Below, piece by piece: positions 23,403 to 36,870 of a stretch of 64,000 nucleotides of DNA. The first letter of the stretch is position 1. Each line of letters opens with the position of its first letter. A program made the position numbers and the translations under genes. The notes beneath the pieces were generated by a model. The model ran no database searches and was not told the origin of the DNA. It saw only the letters and a list, made by a program, of their open reading frames with translations. Origin of the DNA: Peromyscus leucopus (lineage: Eukaryota; Chordata; Mammalia; Rodentia; Cricetidae); NCBI RefSeq assembly GCF_004664715.2, contig NC_051068.1:51749453-51813452 (forward strand), in the 5' to 3' direction.

Positions 23403-25424
23403 AGTAAATCTAAAAAGTAGGCTTTTGCTTTGTTTGTTTCCAGAAACATTTTGTTTTGACCTAATCTGTTTCTTTTCCCTAGACATAAAGTTTCAGCTAG
23501 CATTAATTTTTGCTAAATTCATTAACTCTGTTTGTTCTTATCCAGCAGGAAGCTGTCTAAAATTATGGGGCCAGGAAAAGAAGATCCTTTATTCACTCTT
23601 TGTCAGAGGCAAAGTGACCTTCCTTTTAGTAAGAAGCTTGCAAAAGATTTATCACTGAAATATTTTTATCTTTTTTTATTTTTCAAGATTTGAGGACTAG
23701 AGGCACCTCGTTTTTCTACCCTGGCTAGGTGACAGGTTTCTGGCTATTATTGTCTTATATTCTGCTTGAAAACTGTCAATATTTCCCTGTACCAGAACTC
23801 ATCTCTCATATTTAGTGCTCTAGTAAAAGCTGAAAATAAATACTAACAAACATGATGGTTGCATTTTTTCCCAACACTTCCCACACAGCTCAAGTTTTGT
23901 TCAGGTCCCAGATTGTTTTCCAAGTTGTCAATCATGACAATATTACAAACCAAGCTGTCATCTCCTCACTGAAAATGAGAACTTTAGTTTTCTAGTTGCT
24001 AATAACAATTGATTTGCAAATTGTCAATAAACTACTCAGTATATATATGTCTGCCTCTGGTGCAGGGACTAGCTAAAACTGACTGTTTTCCCTAAATTGA
24101 CAGCTTTGCTTAAGTGGTGATTGCTTAGTAGGAGTACAGAGCAAGTATAGATTTCCTAAGGTTTGTGTTTTGGCATGTACCAGGCATCAGCAAGGGCAAT
24201 TGCTCTCATGATCCCAGTATTTTCATTAGCTCCCTACTGTCAGTAGTGACAGAAGACCATAAAGGGAAGCAGAGAAGAAGCTTGAAGTGTCCACCCGTTT
24301 GTCTTACTCAGTTAAGCTTCGCTTCATAAATGCATAGCTGAGACAGAAAGCTAATGTCTTCAGATGAGACTGGTGAAAACATCTTGATTGTATTGGGTAG
24401 ACTAGACTACAGTACTACTTCTGCCTTAAGAAAGTGGAAATGAAAGCAGATGACATGAGCTTGTTTTTAATATTGCATATTCTCGAAGCTATTACTAAAT
24501 TGTTGTGTTTTATATATTTTTTATTCTTCTTGAAGCTCATGCATATATAAAATATATTTTAATCATATCCATCCCTCTTTCTGCCTTTCCCCTAGTTCCT
24601 ACTGGATGCTATCTATACCTCCCATATTCAGCATCATAATCTTAAAAAAATTCACCAATTCCAATAAATTCTTCAAAACACACATTAGCATGCTCCCCAA
24701 TATCAGAATAAGACCGTGGGCTGTCAACATGATTTCACAATCAGAGAAAAGTAAAATGGCTCTATATTGCTTCTTCCTCTTCTTTAGAAAACTAGTATAT
24801 CATTTTATTTTTGTTTGATATTATATATTGCAATGATATTGTAAATGTGGGAATTTGAAAAGTTTTGAGGAAGGGCACGTGCTTACTTGAAAGAACTATG
24901 TTTTGTAGCTCTGTATTTTTACATATTTAGAAAGACTGGAGCTATTTGTGTGGCAGTTATTAAAACAACATACATTAGATAACTTCTTTTTGGACTGTCT
25001 TTATTGGCAGCTGTAAAAGCTAAAAATATCATTCTTTAGCCAATGACATTTTAGTGGAGGATATGTGAGTCTCATGTTCCATAAACCTATTTAAAAACAA
25101 AGATGTTGTAGAAAGGATGTTAAGTTTATATTCAAACAGATAATAACCTCTATGAAGTTAACATATTTGAAAAGATGCAATCCCTGTTCTTTATTTTAAA
25201 AAATAGAGAAATAATGGGGACACCTAGCAAGCTCTTGCTTTACCCTCTTCATCCCAAGAATGTGTGGATCAATAAAATTATGACCAAAATTTGACAGGAG
25301 ATTTTTAAACAGATAAAATGGTGCACATTATTTATTTGCTTCAGCAATCTTTTTACAAAGGATATGGATGATTCCTAGAAGGATTACCATAATGAGTCCA
25401 TAGAATCACCCCCGGTTACAGTTT
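23403..25424. other. Single-copy DNA
   Basis: 2 kb with no recognised element. The part 23700-24450 is the least AT-rich and could contain an old LTR or conserved sequence, but I see no diagnostic motif. Confidence 0.4.
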
Positions 25425-25830
25425 GTTTTGGATAGTTTTATGTCAATTTACATAAGCTAGCGTTATTTGGGAAGAGGGACTCCCAATTGAAAAAAAATGC
25501 CTCCATAATATTGGCTTATAGACAAATTTACAGTATATTTTTGAATTGTTGCTTAATTTAGGAAGACTCAGCATAAGGTCAGTGGTGACACCCTTGGTCA
25601 GATGGTCCTGGGTGCTATAAAAAAGCAGGATGATCAAGCCATAGGGAACAAGCCAGTATTAAGTCCCTTGCATAGTATCTGCCTCAGTTCCCATCTCCAG
25701 GTTCCTACTCTGGTTGAATTCCTGCCATGACTTCCATTAATGATGAACTATTACATATTAGCATAAGCAAAATAAACCCTTCCCTCTCTAAAGTACTTGT
25801 TTGATCACAGTGTTTTATTACAACAGCGTA
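25425..25830 (-). repeat. Common rodent interspersed repeat, copy 3
   Basis: Reverse complement of the family at 2203 and 27262: 'ttatgtcaatttacataagc', 'aaatgcctccataata', 'gtcctgggtgctataaa', 'aaataaacccttccct' and 'cagtgttttattacaac'. Confidence 0.8.
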
Positions 25831-27109
25831 AGCTCAAAGATGCAGTGCTAATAAAACCCATAATATAAACCCAATTCTGGATGTAGTAATCACTTGATTT
25901 TCTTTCTATAAGGACCGACAACAATAGTATAAAAATTATAACCATAGTCTTAAACTCCCAAGTTATTTTGCTATTTTATACCTACAAGAATTAAGACAAT
26001 TCCATTACAATTATTTGAAAATTTTGAACAATTATTCTTAGTGTAGTGGTATTAGTGTCTATGTAGCATAGGATTTATTTTTTATGTGTTTAAAATATGC
26101 AATTTTATGGTTTTACAGTTATGTCTAGATGTAGATTTTATAGCCATTTTAAATAAAATATTTAGGTTTGTCATAAATTATTTTGAACTGCATAAGATTC
26201 ATGAAACCTAATTATGGGAAAAACTTTGTGTTATAACATTAAAGTTTACAGTCATGTATTTTTGGGTTGGTAGCATTCTTTTGGTTCATTGGCTTTGAGT
26301 TATCAATGAAAATATGTGACTGATCATTACTATTAAATGTCATGAAGTGTGAATATTTATGCCACTGTCTATGAAATGTGACAGGCAGCCAATACTTAAG
26401 AGACAATTTCACCTTGTGTGAGGGCAAGGAAAACATTGCAAATACATTCCTCTAAGTCATAATGATTCACACCAATTGGGATGCAAACATGAAGAAGGAC
26501 AGTCAGAAAATCCCAGCAAGTGTTGTTTATTTGTAAAATCATCTACTTTAGCACAAAAAGCACAGGGTTTATTTACACACAATTCTTAACAGGTTTAAGT
26601 TTGTCTATGACTCCCTTGACATTAGAAAACAAACAAAACACATAGATATGTAATCTGGTAAGTTATGTATGGTAAAATTTTATATTAAATATTTTATTAA
26701 AATGTTGATTAAAGTGAACTGGGCTCTTTAATATCATATTGCTACTACTTGTCCCTTAACTAAATTTGTAAAGAAAGTTGTTATAAATTAAATATTTCTA
26801 GCCAAAATAAATTTTAGAGAAAAAGGAAGGGAGGCATTGGAGAGTGTGATGTAAATCTGAAATGTAAAAATACAAGAAGTTTCTTATAAACTTAGAGATG
26901 GAAGAAGAGAGAAATATGGAGAATTTGAGTGTATGTTCATTTAAAATGTGTTTATACAAATATTGATTGTGTAATGAATATCATTAACCACCAAATTGCC
27001 CACTCCTTATATTGTTTGTTTGGTTGGTTTAAAGACATTAATACTAACTGGGAAATTTATTCTACAAAATCAACCCTCACAGCTATCTAGTTTTGTTTTC
27101 CTTCCAGAT
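25831..27109. other. AT-rich single-copy DNA
   Basis: No recognised element. Confidence 0.4.
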
Positions 27110-27115
27110 CTGGGT

Positions 27116-27178
27116 GAAATGAGGGGAAGGAAGGAAGAGGGGAAAAGGAAGGGGAGGGAGCGGAAGGGGAAGAAGAAA
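27116..27178. repeat. Polypurine (GGAA-rich) tract
   Basis: About 60 bp of almost only G and A, with irregular gga/gaa/agg units. Confidence 0.85.
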
Positions 27179-27261
27179 TAATTGTTGATGGAACCACTGT
27201 AGTAGCTGCTGAGGCTGCACAGATTGTCCTCCAAGGAATTCATAAGACATTTTATCATGTT

Positions 27262-27690
27262 CTGGATTGTTTATATTGCTGTCATAAGTACCATGACACT
27301 AGCAACTTGGGGAGGAAAGGTTGGCTTGACTTACAATTTACAATCCATCTCTTTGAGGGAAATAAAGTTAGGTACTCAAAGCAGGTAACTAGAAAATAAA
27401 GCAAACCAGACACCCTGCAGTAACTCTGCTTACTTGCTTGCTCCTCACAATCCACTAGGCCTGCTTTTCTGTACAAACCAAGGTCATGTGCCCAGGAACA
27501 GCAACACCCAGATTGACCTGGACCCTTCCACATTAACAAAAAAAAAAAATGGCCCCCAAAATTGCCTACATGCCAGCCTAATGAAGGCATTTCTTATTTG
27601 GGGTTCCCCCTTCCCAGCTAGAGTCAAGTTGATAAAAACACCTGTCACTACAGCTACAGAGACTGCCTGTATCTTAGCTGCTCTTCCCTA
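27262..27690 (+). repeat. Common rodent interspersed repeat, copy 2
   Basis: Starts 'gattgtttatattgctgtca', then 'caacttggggaggaaagg', 'ctgcttacttgcttgctcc' and 'gagtcaagttgataaaaac'. It is the best-preserved plus-strand copy. An A-run at 27538-27549 is internal expansion. Confidence 0.8.
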
Positions 27691-28046
27691 ATCAATTATA
27701 AAATAACTCTGTAGGAATTTGGGGTGGTGCTGTGCTGTCATGGCAGCAGGAGCTGTTATGGAGCTGTTACTTTAAAAGAATGGACTCATTCCTGTAGAGT
27801 ATCATGGGTAAATGTGTTTTGAAAAGATGACAAATCTGATGAACTAGACAGAGGGAAACGTTCAGCTATGTTGGAGCCCAGCCGCGACTCCCACAACCTC
27901 ACAAAGAGCACAGAAATGTGCAGTCCAATAATCTTCTGGGATGGACTTTAGGGCTGTGTCTCCAGTTGATCAGCCCATTATGTAATATTCTTGGAGGTGG
28001 CCATGAAAGGTGAAGGCTCGGACCTGAAAGCTGTCTTTCCACAGCC
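27691..28046. other. Unassigned, relatively GC-rich interval
   Basis: Contains 'cccagccgcgactcccac' near 27876, resembling sequence seen next to rodent class II ERVs, but I cannot place it. It continues on the other side of the LTR (28419 on), so it was the LTR's insertion target. Confidence 0.35.
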
Positions 28047-28052
28047 CTTGGG

Positions 28053-28412
28053 TGCCCCGCCTGCAGGGCTACAACGGGTTCTCGACCACCCTAAGGAGGG
28101 AATGCAGGGAAAGGAGATACAAAGGAAAACACACATCAAGTCTAGATTCTAATCAACATGCAACTTTATTTTCTTCCAGAAGGGTTTATATAGTTCCTGC
28201 AAGGGGGGGGGGAGCAAGAAGCTGTCATCTGCATAAGGTGGGGGCAAGCTAACAGGATGTTTGTATAGGATATTTACAGGGTGAAAGGGTCAAGGGCTCT
28301 GACTCAATGTCCTGTTGCTATGCAACCTGACTGTAAGATGATCTATTCCCTTTCTTATTAGGGGGGGTCTGTATTTTTCCACTAACTAGAGATTCTGTCT
28401 TTGTCCCTGACA
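28053..28412 (-). mobile_element. Solo LTR, family E, with perfect target-site duplication
   Basis: 360 bp with TG...CA ends: the minus-strand start is TGTCAGGGAC and the end GGCGGGGCA. A perfect 6-bp duplication CTTGGG flanks it (28047-28052 and 28413-28418). On the minus strand a TATA box (TATATAAA, 28192-28185) is followed closely by AATAAA (28170-28165), then by a GC-richer U5-like part. The 6-bp duplication indicates a class II ERV. There is no internal region. Confidence 0.9.
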
Positions 28413-28418
28413 CTTGGG

Positions 28419-28975
28419 TACTTCAGACTGTACATCATCTTAGCTATGTGCAATATTTATGTCTACATGCTTATGTTGATTATGAGAGTAACTCCCTTGG
28501 GATTCTACAGGGGTTTCTCCCTCAGGGAAGGTTAAAATAATATTTCACTTTGGTTCTTCCTATTCCCATGGGGTCTTCATTTATCATGATATTTCTTTCC
28601 TTGTTCTCCCACTCTGTTCCTAATCCAGCTGGGACCTCCTGCTCCCCTAAGCTCTCTTTACCCTGACCCTTGCCCTCCATTACCACTCCCCTCACCCCCA
28701 GTTTGCTCATGTATATCTCATCCATTTCTCTGTCTCTGGGTAATCCCTGTGACTTTTTTAGGGTCCTCTTTACTAGGTAGCCTCCCTGGAGTTGTGAGTT
28801 GCAGTCTGGTTATCCTTTGCTTTACATCTAGTATCCACTTATGAGTGAGTACATACCATGTTTGTCTTTGAGTCTGGGTTACCTCACTCAGGATGATGTT
28901 TTCTAGTTTTATCCATTTGCCTGCATGATGGATATCATTGTTTTTCTCTGCTGAGTAGTATTCCATTGTACCACA
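28419..28975 (-). mobile_element. L1 ORF2 C-terminus and start of 3' UTR
   Basis: On the minus strand, 28966-28820 encodes the ORF2 C-terminal motif beginning Met-Glu-Tyr-Tyr-Ser-Ala, then 'ENIILSEVTQTQ'. The usual ending Leu-Ile-Ser-Gly-Tyr-stop is lost to a frameshift. G-rich 3' UTR sequence follows leftwards to about 28540. The boundary with older DNA toward 28419 is unclear. Confidence 0.75.
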
Positions 28976-30534
28976 TTTTTTATAAATATTTTTATTTTAT
29001 AATTAAATTAATTTATCAGTCACTATTCCCCCATATGATGAAATGTGAAACACAGAGAGAAAAGACAGACATGAAGTCCTGGTATGTCCTGTAAAATACA
29101 TTGTAGATATTCAACTTCCCCTCAAAAGGACTGACTTCAGGAAAGCTGTGGCATCTACTATCTTTTTTTTTTTTTTTCTCAAGATACTGGTATCCAAGTT
29201 TTCAACATATGAGCCCTTATGGACCATTTATCCACCATAGCAATGAGACACATACAAAAGTCTCTCTGTCTGTCTGTCTATCTGCCTACTTATTTATATT
29301 CGTATCTTTTATACTTTAAATTTATTGAAAATAAACTTTAGATTAAATATCATCAGTTTTACCAAATTTGAATAGATTGCAGATTTCTCCACACTTGAAT
29401 TAACATTCTAATGTTAATTTAAGGTTAATGCTAATAAAGAAAATTCAAGTTGAAAATATGAACTAGACTTTAAGCTTCATTCAAGTTTATGAAAATATGT
29501 GCTAATTAGTGTTCACAATATTTCACTATCCATGCTATAAAGTAAGAAGGAGGAAAAACTGGCCTTACTTATTTTTAAAATATTTTCATAGTTGACATTG
29601 CTTAGATAAAGATATTTTACCAATGTACATATGTTAAGGAATGTAGCATTAGAATATTTTGGATATTTTTATTCCAGTAGGTATCATGGCATTTCTTTAT
29701 AATAAATAGAATTTGAGAACATCAAGGGGCTGTCCCACAATGCCACAGCATTGTTCAAACACAGGCCATGGTCACTTGCAGCTGACTGGGGCTGGAAGAA
29801 AGCAGGCAGGGTTCCCCTTGATATTTCAGAGATCATGACCTTCAAAGTACTAGAAATCAGAACTATAACAAAATGAAATTCTTTTCCAATCTTTCAATTG
29901 TTTTGCGATTATTATGGTACAGGTACAAAGTGGTTAAAGTTAATGTGAGTTGCGAGGTGCATAATTTGCTGCTTGGATCATGCTGGGGATATAGCAACTT
30001 ATTTTAAAGCTTAAACTATTATAAATTTTTGCCCCTGTAAGTTCTTTGATTTAAAAACAACTTTATAATATTTTAGGCTAGGAAAGAAAGCACAGCTAAT
30101 GAAAATCAACTGTTGCCTGTCCTCTGTCTGTGTTCCTCTGGTGACACCACCTTATATAAAGTGTGACAGATTGCTACATACAGAAAATGAATGGTGCAAG
30201 TCAGTATTAAACAAGGTAACAACACATCAACAACACTTTATCATGTATGTATGAATATGTGCATGTCAAATAACCATGAAATCTTTTCTGATGTGTAGAT
30301 TCATGCAATACCATATCTCAATTTTAAGTTTTACTACACTTCAAATAAACTTTACTAATACTTGTCAAGTCTCACAAACCTCCAAGCTGTGCTGGGTAGC
30401 CACTCTGCTATTCACCTCTATAACTTGGTCATTGCAAGAATCTTCTATTAATTAAATTTTTCCTTTAATATTTTCTTAACTGTAGAAATGATGACAAAAT
30501 ATAATGGTCAGCCATGAGAAAATACATGCAAGCC
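28976..30534. other. AT-rich single-copy DNA
   Basis: Contains an 18-bp T run (29161-29178) and a short CTGT/CTAT stretch (29263-29284). No mobile element recognised. Confidence 0.4.
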
Positions 30535-31000
30535 ACATGAAAAAAAAAGAGGTCATGAATGAAAAAGATCTAAAAGATGTATATGGGAGGGTTTGAAGGG
30601 AAGAAAGGAAAGGAAGAAATGATGTGATTATAATCTCAAAAATAAAAGAAATAAAAATGAAATCATTACTGAGTAGAACTTCACTGGCTTTATGAGACCC
30701 CATTTATTTATCTACTCATTCCATGAGGGATATTCAGTTGTTCCCACTCCAGGGTAATTTACAAATGCAGACATAAGGAAAAATCATAGACATATATGAA
30801 ATCAACACAGTATTTTCTTTATCTAAAATAAATGTCAATTGTTGGGTTTCTGGAACATATGGTAGTATCTCTTCTTTCTTCTTTTTGATGTTGTGCTTGA
30901 TAACAGAAGATTTCCTAGAATGGCTATTATTCCATTAAAAAATTTAGGAGAATGCACATTCTTGTTAAATATGCATGGAACATTTTATATAAATATCAAA
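30535..31000 (+). mobile_element. Old L1 3' end, with a possible older fragment next to it
   Basis: 30535-30655 matches a rodent L1 end: 'gtatatgggagggtttgaag', a purine-rich stretch, 'gtgattataatctcaaaaa', 'taaaaga'. The stretch 30670-31000 reads like antisense ancient L1 ('cccatttatttatctactca', 'gttgggtttctggaacatatg') but is very diverged. Confidence 0.45.
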
Positions 31001-31489
31001 CTGTTTAGGTTGTCTTATAGATTCTGTTGAAGTCAGTTATTTCCTTAAACAATTTTACCTTACTTGCTATATGATTATAGAAAAATAAATGATGAAGTCA
31101 TTCTTAACACATGACTATCTAGTATTTTAAGACTACTGTCTTTAGTGGTATTCTGAAATTTAGTTATTAAGACACAATCATGTAATACAAAACCAGCCAC
31201 AGAAAACTTTTGAGATGACTTCTCAGTCTTCAATTCCTCCCTACATAGTGCCTGATAAGCAATGGACTTTATCATTTTAAGTGTTCTCTGTTTAATTGCT
31301 TTGTCACAAAAGTTGGTCATTATGTCTTGAATATTTCTACATTATTCCATATATCCTGTACTTAAAATATTCTTATGTTACACTGTTTAACATCGGTCTC
31401 CCTCTTTCTTCTATGGTCATTTCTACACGTTTTTTGTTTTAAAAAATATTTATTTAAAAATAAGATTTCTAATTGTACATTTGTGATTT
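31001..31489. other. AT-rich interval
   Basis: Nothing recognised. Confidence 0.4.
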
Positions 31490-31582
31490 TTTTTTCTTTT
31501 TTTGTAGGAATGGGATTTGAACCTAGCACTTATAGGTGCCATACAAGAGCTCTACCATTGAGCTACATACTCAGACTTTCAG
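31490..31582 (-). mobile_element. ID-like tRNA-derived SINE
   Basis: Antisense ID/BC1-type body: 'ggaatgggatttgaacctag', 'gccatacaagagctctac' and 'cattgagctacatactcag'. The last part is the reverse complement of the ID A box. T-rich sequence precedes it, as expected for an antisense A tail. Confidence 0.7.
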
Positions 31583-31782
31583 TTTTGAAAATTTGTATTG
31601 CATCACCATATTCATCAAGGCATTTCTTATGGGAGGGTCAGTGTTGAATAAGCATTTGATAGCCACATTTCAACATCAGAAATCACACTCTACCATCCTG
31701 CCACTTTGGTTTTATAGACAAGGCATCTTAATGACATGTAGTAGACAATTTAGAAAACCATTAAGTCAATTAGATCCCCCAG

Positions 31783-32294
31783 TGTGGTGGTATTATGTTC
31801 CCCAAAATATTGTGTACTCTAATAAACTTATCTGGGGTCAGAGAACAGACAGCCACTAGATACAAAGGCTAGAAAATGGTGGCACTCACACCTTTAATCC
31901 TAGCATTCCAGAGATAGAAATCCCTCTGGATCTCTGTGAATTCAAGGCCACATTGTAAATAGCCAAGCATGGTGACACACGCCTTTAAACCCAGAAATCC
32001 AGCCTTTAATCCCAGGGAGTGGTGGTAGAAAGCAGAAAGATATATAAGGCGTGAGGACCAGAAACTAGAAGATTTTGGCTGGTTAAGCATTCAGGCTTTT
32101 GAGTAGTAATTCAGCTGAGACCCATTCTGGATGAGGACTCAGAGGCCTCCAGTCTGTGGAGACAAGACCAGCTGAGGATCCAGCAAGGTGAGATAGCTGT
32201 GGCTTGTTCTGTCTCTCTGATCTACCAGCATGGACCCCAATAACTCTCCTCAGGTTTGATTTTATTAATAAGAACCTTTAAGATTCATGCTACA
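31783..32294 (+). mobile_element. Solo LTR, family C, copy 1, with B1-like modules
   Basis: 512 bp, TG...CA (start TGTGGTGGTATTATG, end TTCATGCTACA). A perfect 6-bp duplication CCCCAG flanks it (31777-31782 and 32295-32300), so it is a class II-type solo LTR. Between about 31878 and 32035 it contains two B1-like modules ('tggcactcacacctttaatc' and 'ggtgacacacgcctttaaac'). Copy 2 at 52475 has both, so they are part of the LTR rather than later insertions. Confidence 0.92.
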
Positions 32295-32300
32295 CCCCAG

Positions 32301-33925
32301 TTTCTGCCTCTCAGGTCCTGGTATCACATACTAGGTCCTAGAGGCAGAAATTTAAGTGTGTACTGGAATTTCAAATAAATATTCATAATTACAATATAAG
32401 CACCACTCTAAATGAGCCATCTTCAAAGCCCAGGGTGTTTCTTCTAAACCCTTAAAGGCTCTGCTCAAATGTCATCTCCCAGTCTCTCTGCCACCATGTA
32501 AATAATTTAAATATAATTATATCAGTCAAAAAAATAAGATTTCTAAAATAGTACATTTCAAGAGAAGTAAACATTCCACAATTTAAATTAAAAGCAATTT
32601 GCAAAGACAATTGGCCATTACTTGAATAAAACAAATCACTAAAAGCGATGTTATTCTTAAAGTAGATACACAGTTTGTTTTCACTCAAAGATCCAGTGCA
32701 GACTTTTCATCTAAACAAATGAGGATATCTCATAGTTCCCACCTCTCAGCATTCTCTCTCTCCTTGAAGCACTAGAAATGTTAGTGAAGATTTTCATAGG
32801 TAAAACAACACAAAACAGCAGATGAGTCAGGCAAATTGCCCTCAGACTTACACATACTACAGCTGAATGAAAAGCACACCTGGCAAATTTTAAGACAGGG
32901 TTTTTCTAGGCACCTACATTAGTAGCATTATTAAAACTCAAGAAGGGTCTTTCATTCAGGAATATGTGAGAATTGGGGCTGACATCAAATTTAGAAGCCT
33001 CAAAATAACACGGGCTTTGGGTGGTGATTACACTTGCCAGAGTAATCCCAGCCACAGAGTGTGCTCATCTATCGTGATCCATGTACTCTGTTTTCCCAAG
33101 AGCCTTTTCTGTCCTTGGGTTTGCAACTCATTTATCTGAATACCTCTGCTTGGGGTGGAATTTCTTCCTTTTGTATCTTCAGTTGATTTTTTTTCTATCT
33201 ATATTAATTTTTTCTTTGAAATTTAATAATCACACCAAGACACAGAAAGCAGTGGTAAATTTGTTCCTATCTACTACAACTTGGTAAAAATTACTACATT
33301 CTGGCTCTTGAACAATGGACAAGCAGTAGGATTATTAAGAGTCAATCCAGTGGCAACACAACTCAAAAGGGACACAGTGCTGCCCTCCCCACCCAGTCCC
33401 TGCTTCCTGTCTTATCTGCTCATCTGGACATACTTCCTGCACATGGGCTCGTCACCTCTCAAGATTTAGACTTGATTCTTTTTTTCCATTCGGAATTCAC
33501 TGCAAAACCTCATATGGTATCAGCATTAAGGAGACACAGACTGAAGCTGATGGAAACAACACAGCGCTGTCAGTGAGACTGTGGACTTTCCCAGCCGCCT
33601 GCTCTGTCACTTCCTTGCCTGAGTCGTCAGCCACTGCAGCTTCAGTTTTAAGGAGACACTGATGAGTGTCTGCAGAGCCTCTTGGGAAGAATAGGGACGT
33701 CAATCATATGCAGCAGTATTACACCCAGACAAGTCCATTCATAGGACTGCGTTCTGCCAGTCATGTAAAATTAATCACACACACACAAAAATAGTTTGTA
33801 AAACAATCTTTCTCTAATTTCTGTGTCTAGTAAGCAACATCATTCACACTGCTTTTGTTGTAAAGTTCAACTTCTGTTAGGATGTTTGCTTAAATCAAGG
33901 TAGTTTCAAATTTCATTCTGGGAAA

Positions 33926-33926
<1 letters not shown>
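32301..33926. other. Single-copy DNA
   Basis: No mobile element. 32760-33480 is relatively balanced in composition. Open frames there lack gene features. Confidence 0.4.

Positions 33927-33992
<66 letters not shown>
33927..33992. repeat. (TG)n microsatellite
   Basis: About 66 bp of TG with one TGCG interruption near 33961. Confidence 0.95.
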
Positions 33993-33996
<4 letters not shown>

Positions 33997-36870
33997 CTAT
34001 ATGTTTTTAAAGTGTCCTTTAATTTCATCTTATTTTCAAAAATGAGCCAAATACTTATATCATTCTTTAAGACATTAAGGTTTATACCCACACAGAGAGA
34101 AATGCTAAATTCTTGACTTGTAATTAAAAATGGACCCATTATTTGTCTTTTCTTTTAGCATTTGTGTCTGATAGAATACTTTGCTTATAGAAATAAATGT
34201 TTTTCTTCTCTGCCAAAGTGAAATCAAGGGGAAAAGTGATTCGATAATTCTAGTAGCTTCAGCTATTAAACTACCTTATAAAGTAGCCACACTATATTAA
34301 AATACAAAATTAAAACCCACACCACTCTATATAATAGAATAAAAACTAAGTCTAATAACAATCATTTTCAATTGACTCCCTTGAGCTCACAGAAAGTAAG
34401 CTCCATCAATTGACTATTCACTTCTTCAGACACAGATGGGAGAATCTAACTTCCAGCCAACCACAAAGAAAAGTAACTCTGTGGTTCAAGAATTAATTAT
34501 ATAACTCAAAGCTAAAGTGGATAGCATCAGGATGTTTTAGTTGCTCAGGTTGTAAAACACACGTTTCAGGTGCCAGTATGCTACAACACCATCCATCCAT
34601 ATTAGCTCAGGTATAAAGCTTACAGTAGGCACGCAATCTTCCCTCTTAACTGACAGCCTACAAACGATCAGACCCATGCTGAGTGAAATGGGCAAGGAAA
34701 GCTACAAAAGGAGATGTGCCTGGTTATGGCAGTTCAGACATCTTTACTTATAAAGCTGTTGAGATGAAAAACATGTTATATGTGTGTAATTAGTTAATTA
34801 TACAGTGGAGCAAGTGTGGGAAACACTACCAGCACACACTCAAGGTAACAAATTAAAAATGCCAATAGAAACGAAGACCTCCAGCAAAGATCCCAATCTT
34901 TAAAGTGCAAACCATACTTCAAAACTGTTGATTTTCTCTGGCATCTCAGTATTCTTTTTGCCATGAGAGACTGCTAAAATAGGCTGCAGTTTTCTCAAAC
35001 TTTGGGTAACCTATGATTTCTCCTCTGTATTACACAGCTGCACTTCCATGTTATTTTTAACATGTGCATATTAAAAATGATGCAGGTTAACATATTCTAC
35101 ATAATCATCTAAAATTAAAAATCATCTCTCAAGAGCATCTGGCAAGCTGAAGAGAAAGAGCAATATAAGTGGAAATGAAATAACTCAAACCAAATGCTTC
35201 CCAGAACGACTCTTACAGTAAAATGGTGCATTTCTACCCATTTAAAGAATGACTGTTTCTTATGACCAAGGCTATGGCTATATTCACTCAAAATATTTTA
35301 TGTTCTAATCATCCTTGAAATTATTCAGTAAGTTACTCATTGGAACATCATACATGTAAGGAAATAAAAAAATTATAACTTCAATATAGTGTGTATGCAT
35401 CTAAATATTTTAATGAAGCATAAAATTTGATATTTTCACTTGATACTGAAAAACTAATTAAATTTCAAGTACATAAATAGTGATAATTTAGTTAACATTT
35501 TTGGTATCTAACAAAGATATATAGATATAGATGTAGATATAGATATGTATATATATATATATATACATATATATTTATATTCTCATTCAACAATGTGAAA
35601 TTACAGTGAAGTTTGGGTTATATATGACCTATATTATTTGTTATTTACTAATGAAAAATTTGAAATGTTATGAGTTTTATCTTCCTTTAAGGGCCACTAT
35701 TAAAGAAATTCTATTTCTGAAAGTAAATGTTATTATTATTTTTTTTTTTTGGCTACAGAATAAACTCAGGCTAAAATGCAGAATAATAACGATAATATGC
35801 AAAACAAATGATAATAAGTCAATTATGTTTTCTTTGTCATATAAATTCTGAAAGCTAATTGCCTGGACAAAATTTTATCCTGACTACATTCCTATATTAC
35901 ATTAACAAAAGTTCATTTTAACTCTGATACATGGCACTTCTGGGAGTTTGTTTCAGTGAGCAATTTATAATAGTTTAAATGTAATAAATTCAGAATGTTA
36001 TATTAAAACAGATTACTGTTCCTTATAAGAAAAAATAAAAGTAAATTTAAAAATTATGGCATACATATTAAATTTGAAAAAAATCCTGTAGACACAGTGA
36101 TCTATATAAAATAAGACACTGAATCAACTGGCAAATAGCTATTTCATGGATGAATAAGATTTCTACTGCTTCTTGTAATTTACTAGAAAATTCATTTTGT
36201 TTCATGTTAAGAAAAGGTTGCAAAATTCAAGCAGGGAGAATAAGTATAAGGGGAAAAAAGGGAAGATGAGTATAAGGGAAAAACATAGGAAGGGACAACT
36301 AAAATGAAGGGATATTTGAGGGATTGTATAGAAACCTACTACAGCAGATGCTTCTGAAAGCACACATATATATGAAAAATAATCTAAATGTAATCACTTT
36401 GGGGAAGACCAAACCCTAACTAGTCCCTTCTCACCACCAAATGAAACCTTTAATGCCAGGAATGAGTTAAATCTAATTGAAACTCTCAAACAACTCAGTC
36501 TGTTTCCATGATTACTGATTGCTCTCCACAAATTAATGATATGACCTTATTGCTGAAGATAAAACCTACATAACTTACCGAGCATAGAGAAGTCAAGCTG
36601 GTATCTACCTAGGGACTTCACCCTTACTGAATATTTATGATAATGGACAGTACTATGTACACTACCAGATGATAAAGGTAAAGGCCAACCTATCTGCCAA
36701 ACATTTGCTGTACAGTGGTAACCTGTAGGCAAGAAACACTGGAGGAATAACGGCACAAAAGTTGTGGATTAATCAACCACTCTCTGATTGAATTTAAGGC
36801 CCACTCCCTATGATGGTACCTGTCATTAGCACTTTTGGGAGGACAAGAACTCGAAACTGGTTAGGGCATT
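33993..36870. other. Repeat-poor single-copy DNA
   Basis: 2.9 kb with no SINE, LTR or rodent L1. The only simple repeat is at 35513-35580. Confidence 0.45.
35513..35580. repeat. (GATATA)/(AT)n tract
   Basis: Imperfect agatat units running into alternating AT. Confidence 0.85.

Noticed and set aside
33906..34139. Thr-His repeat protein
   Set aside because: Translation of the (TG)n microsatellite.
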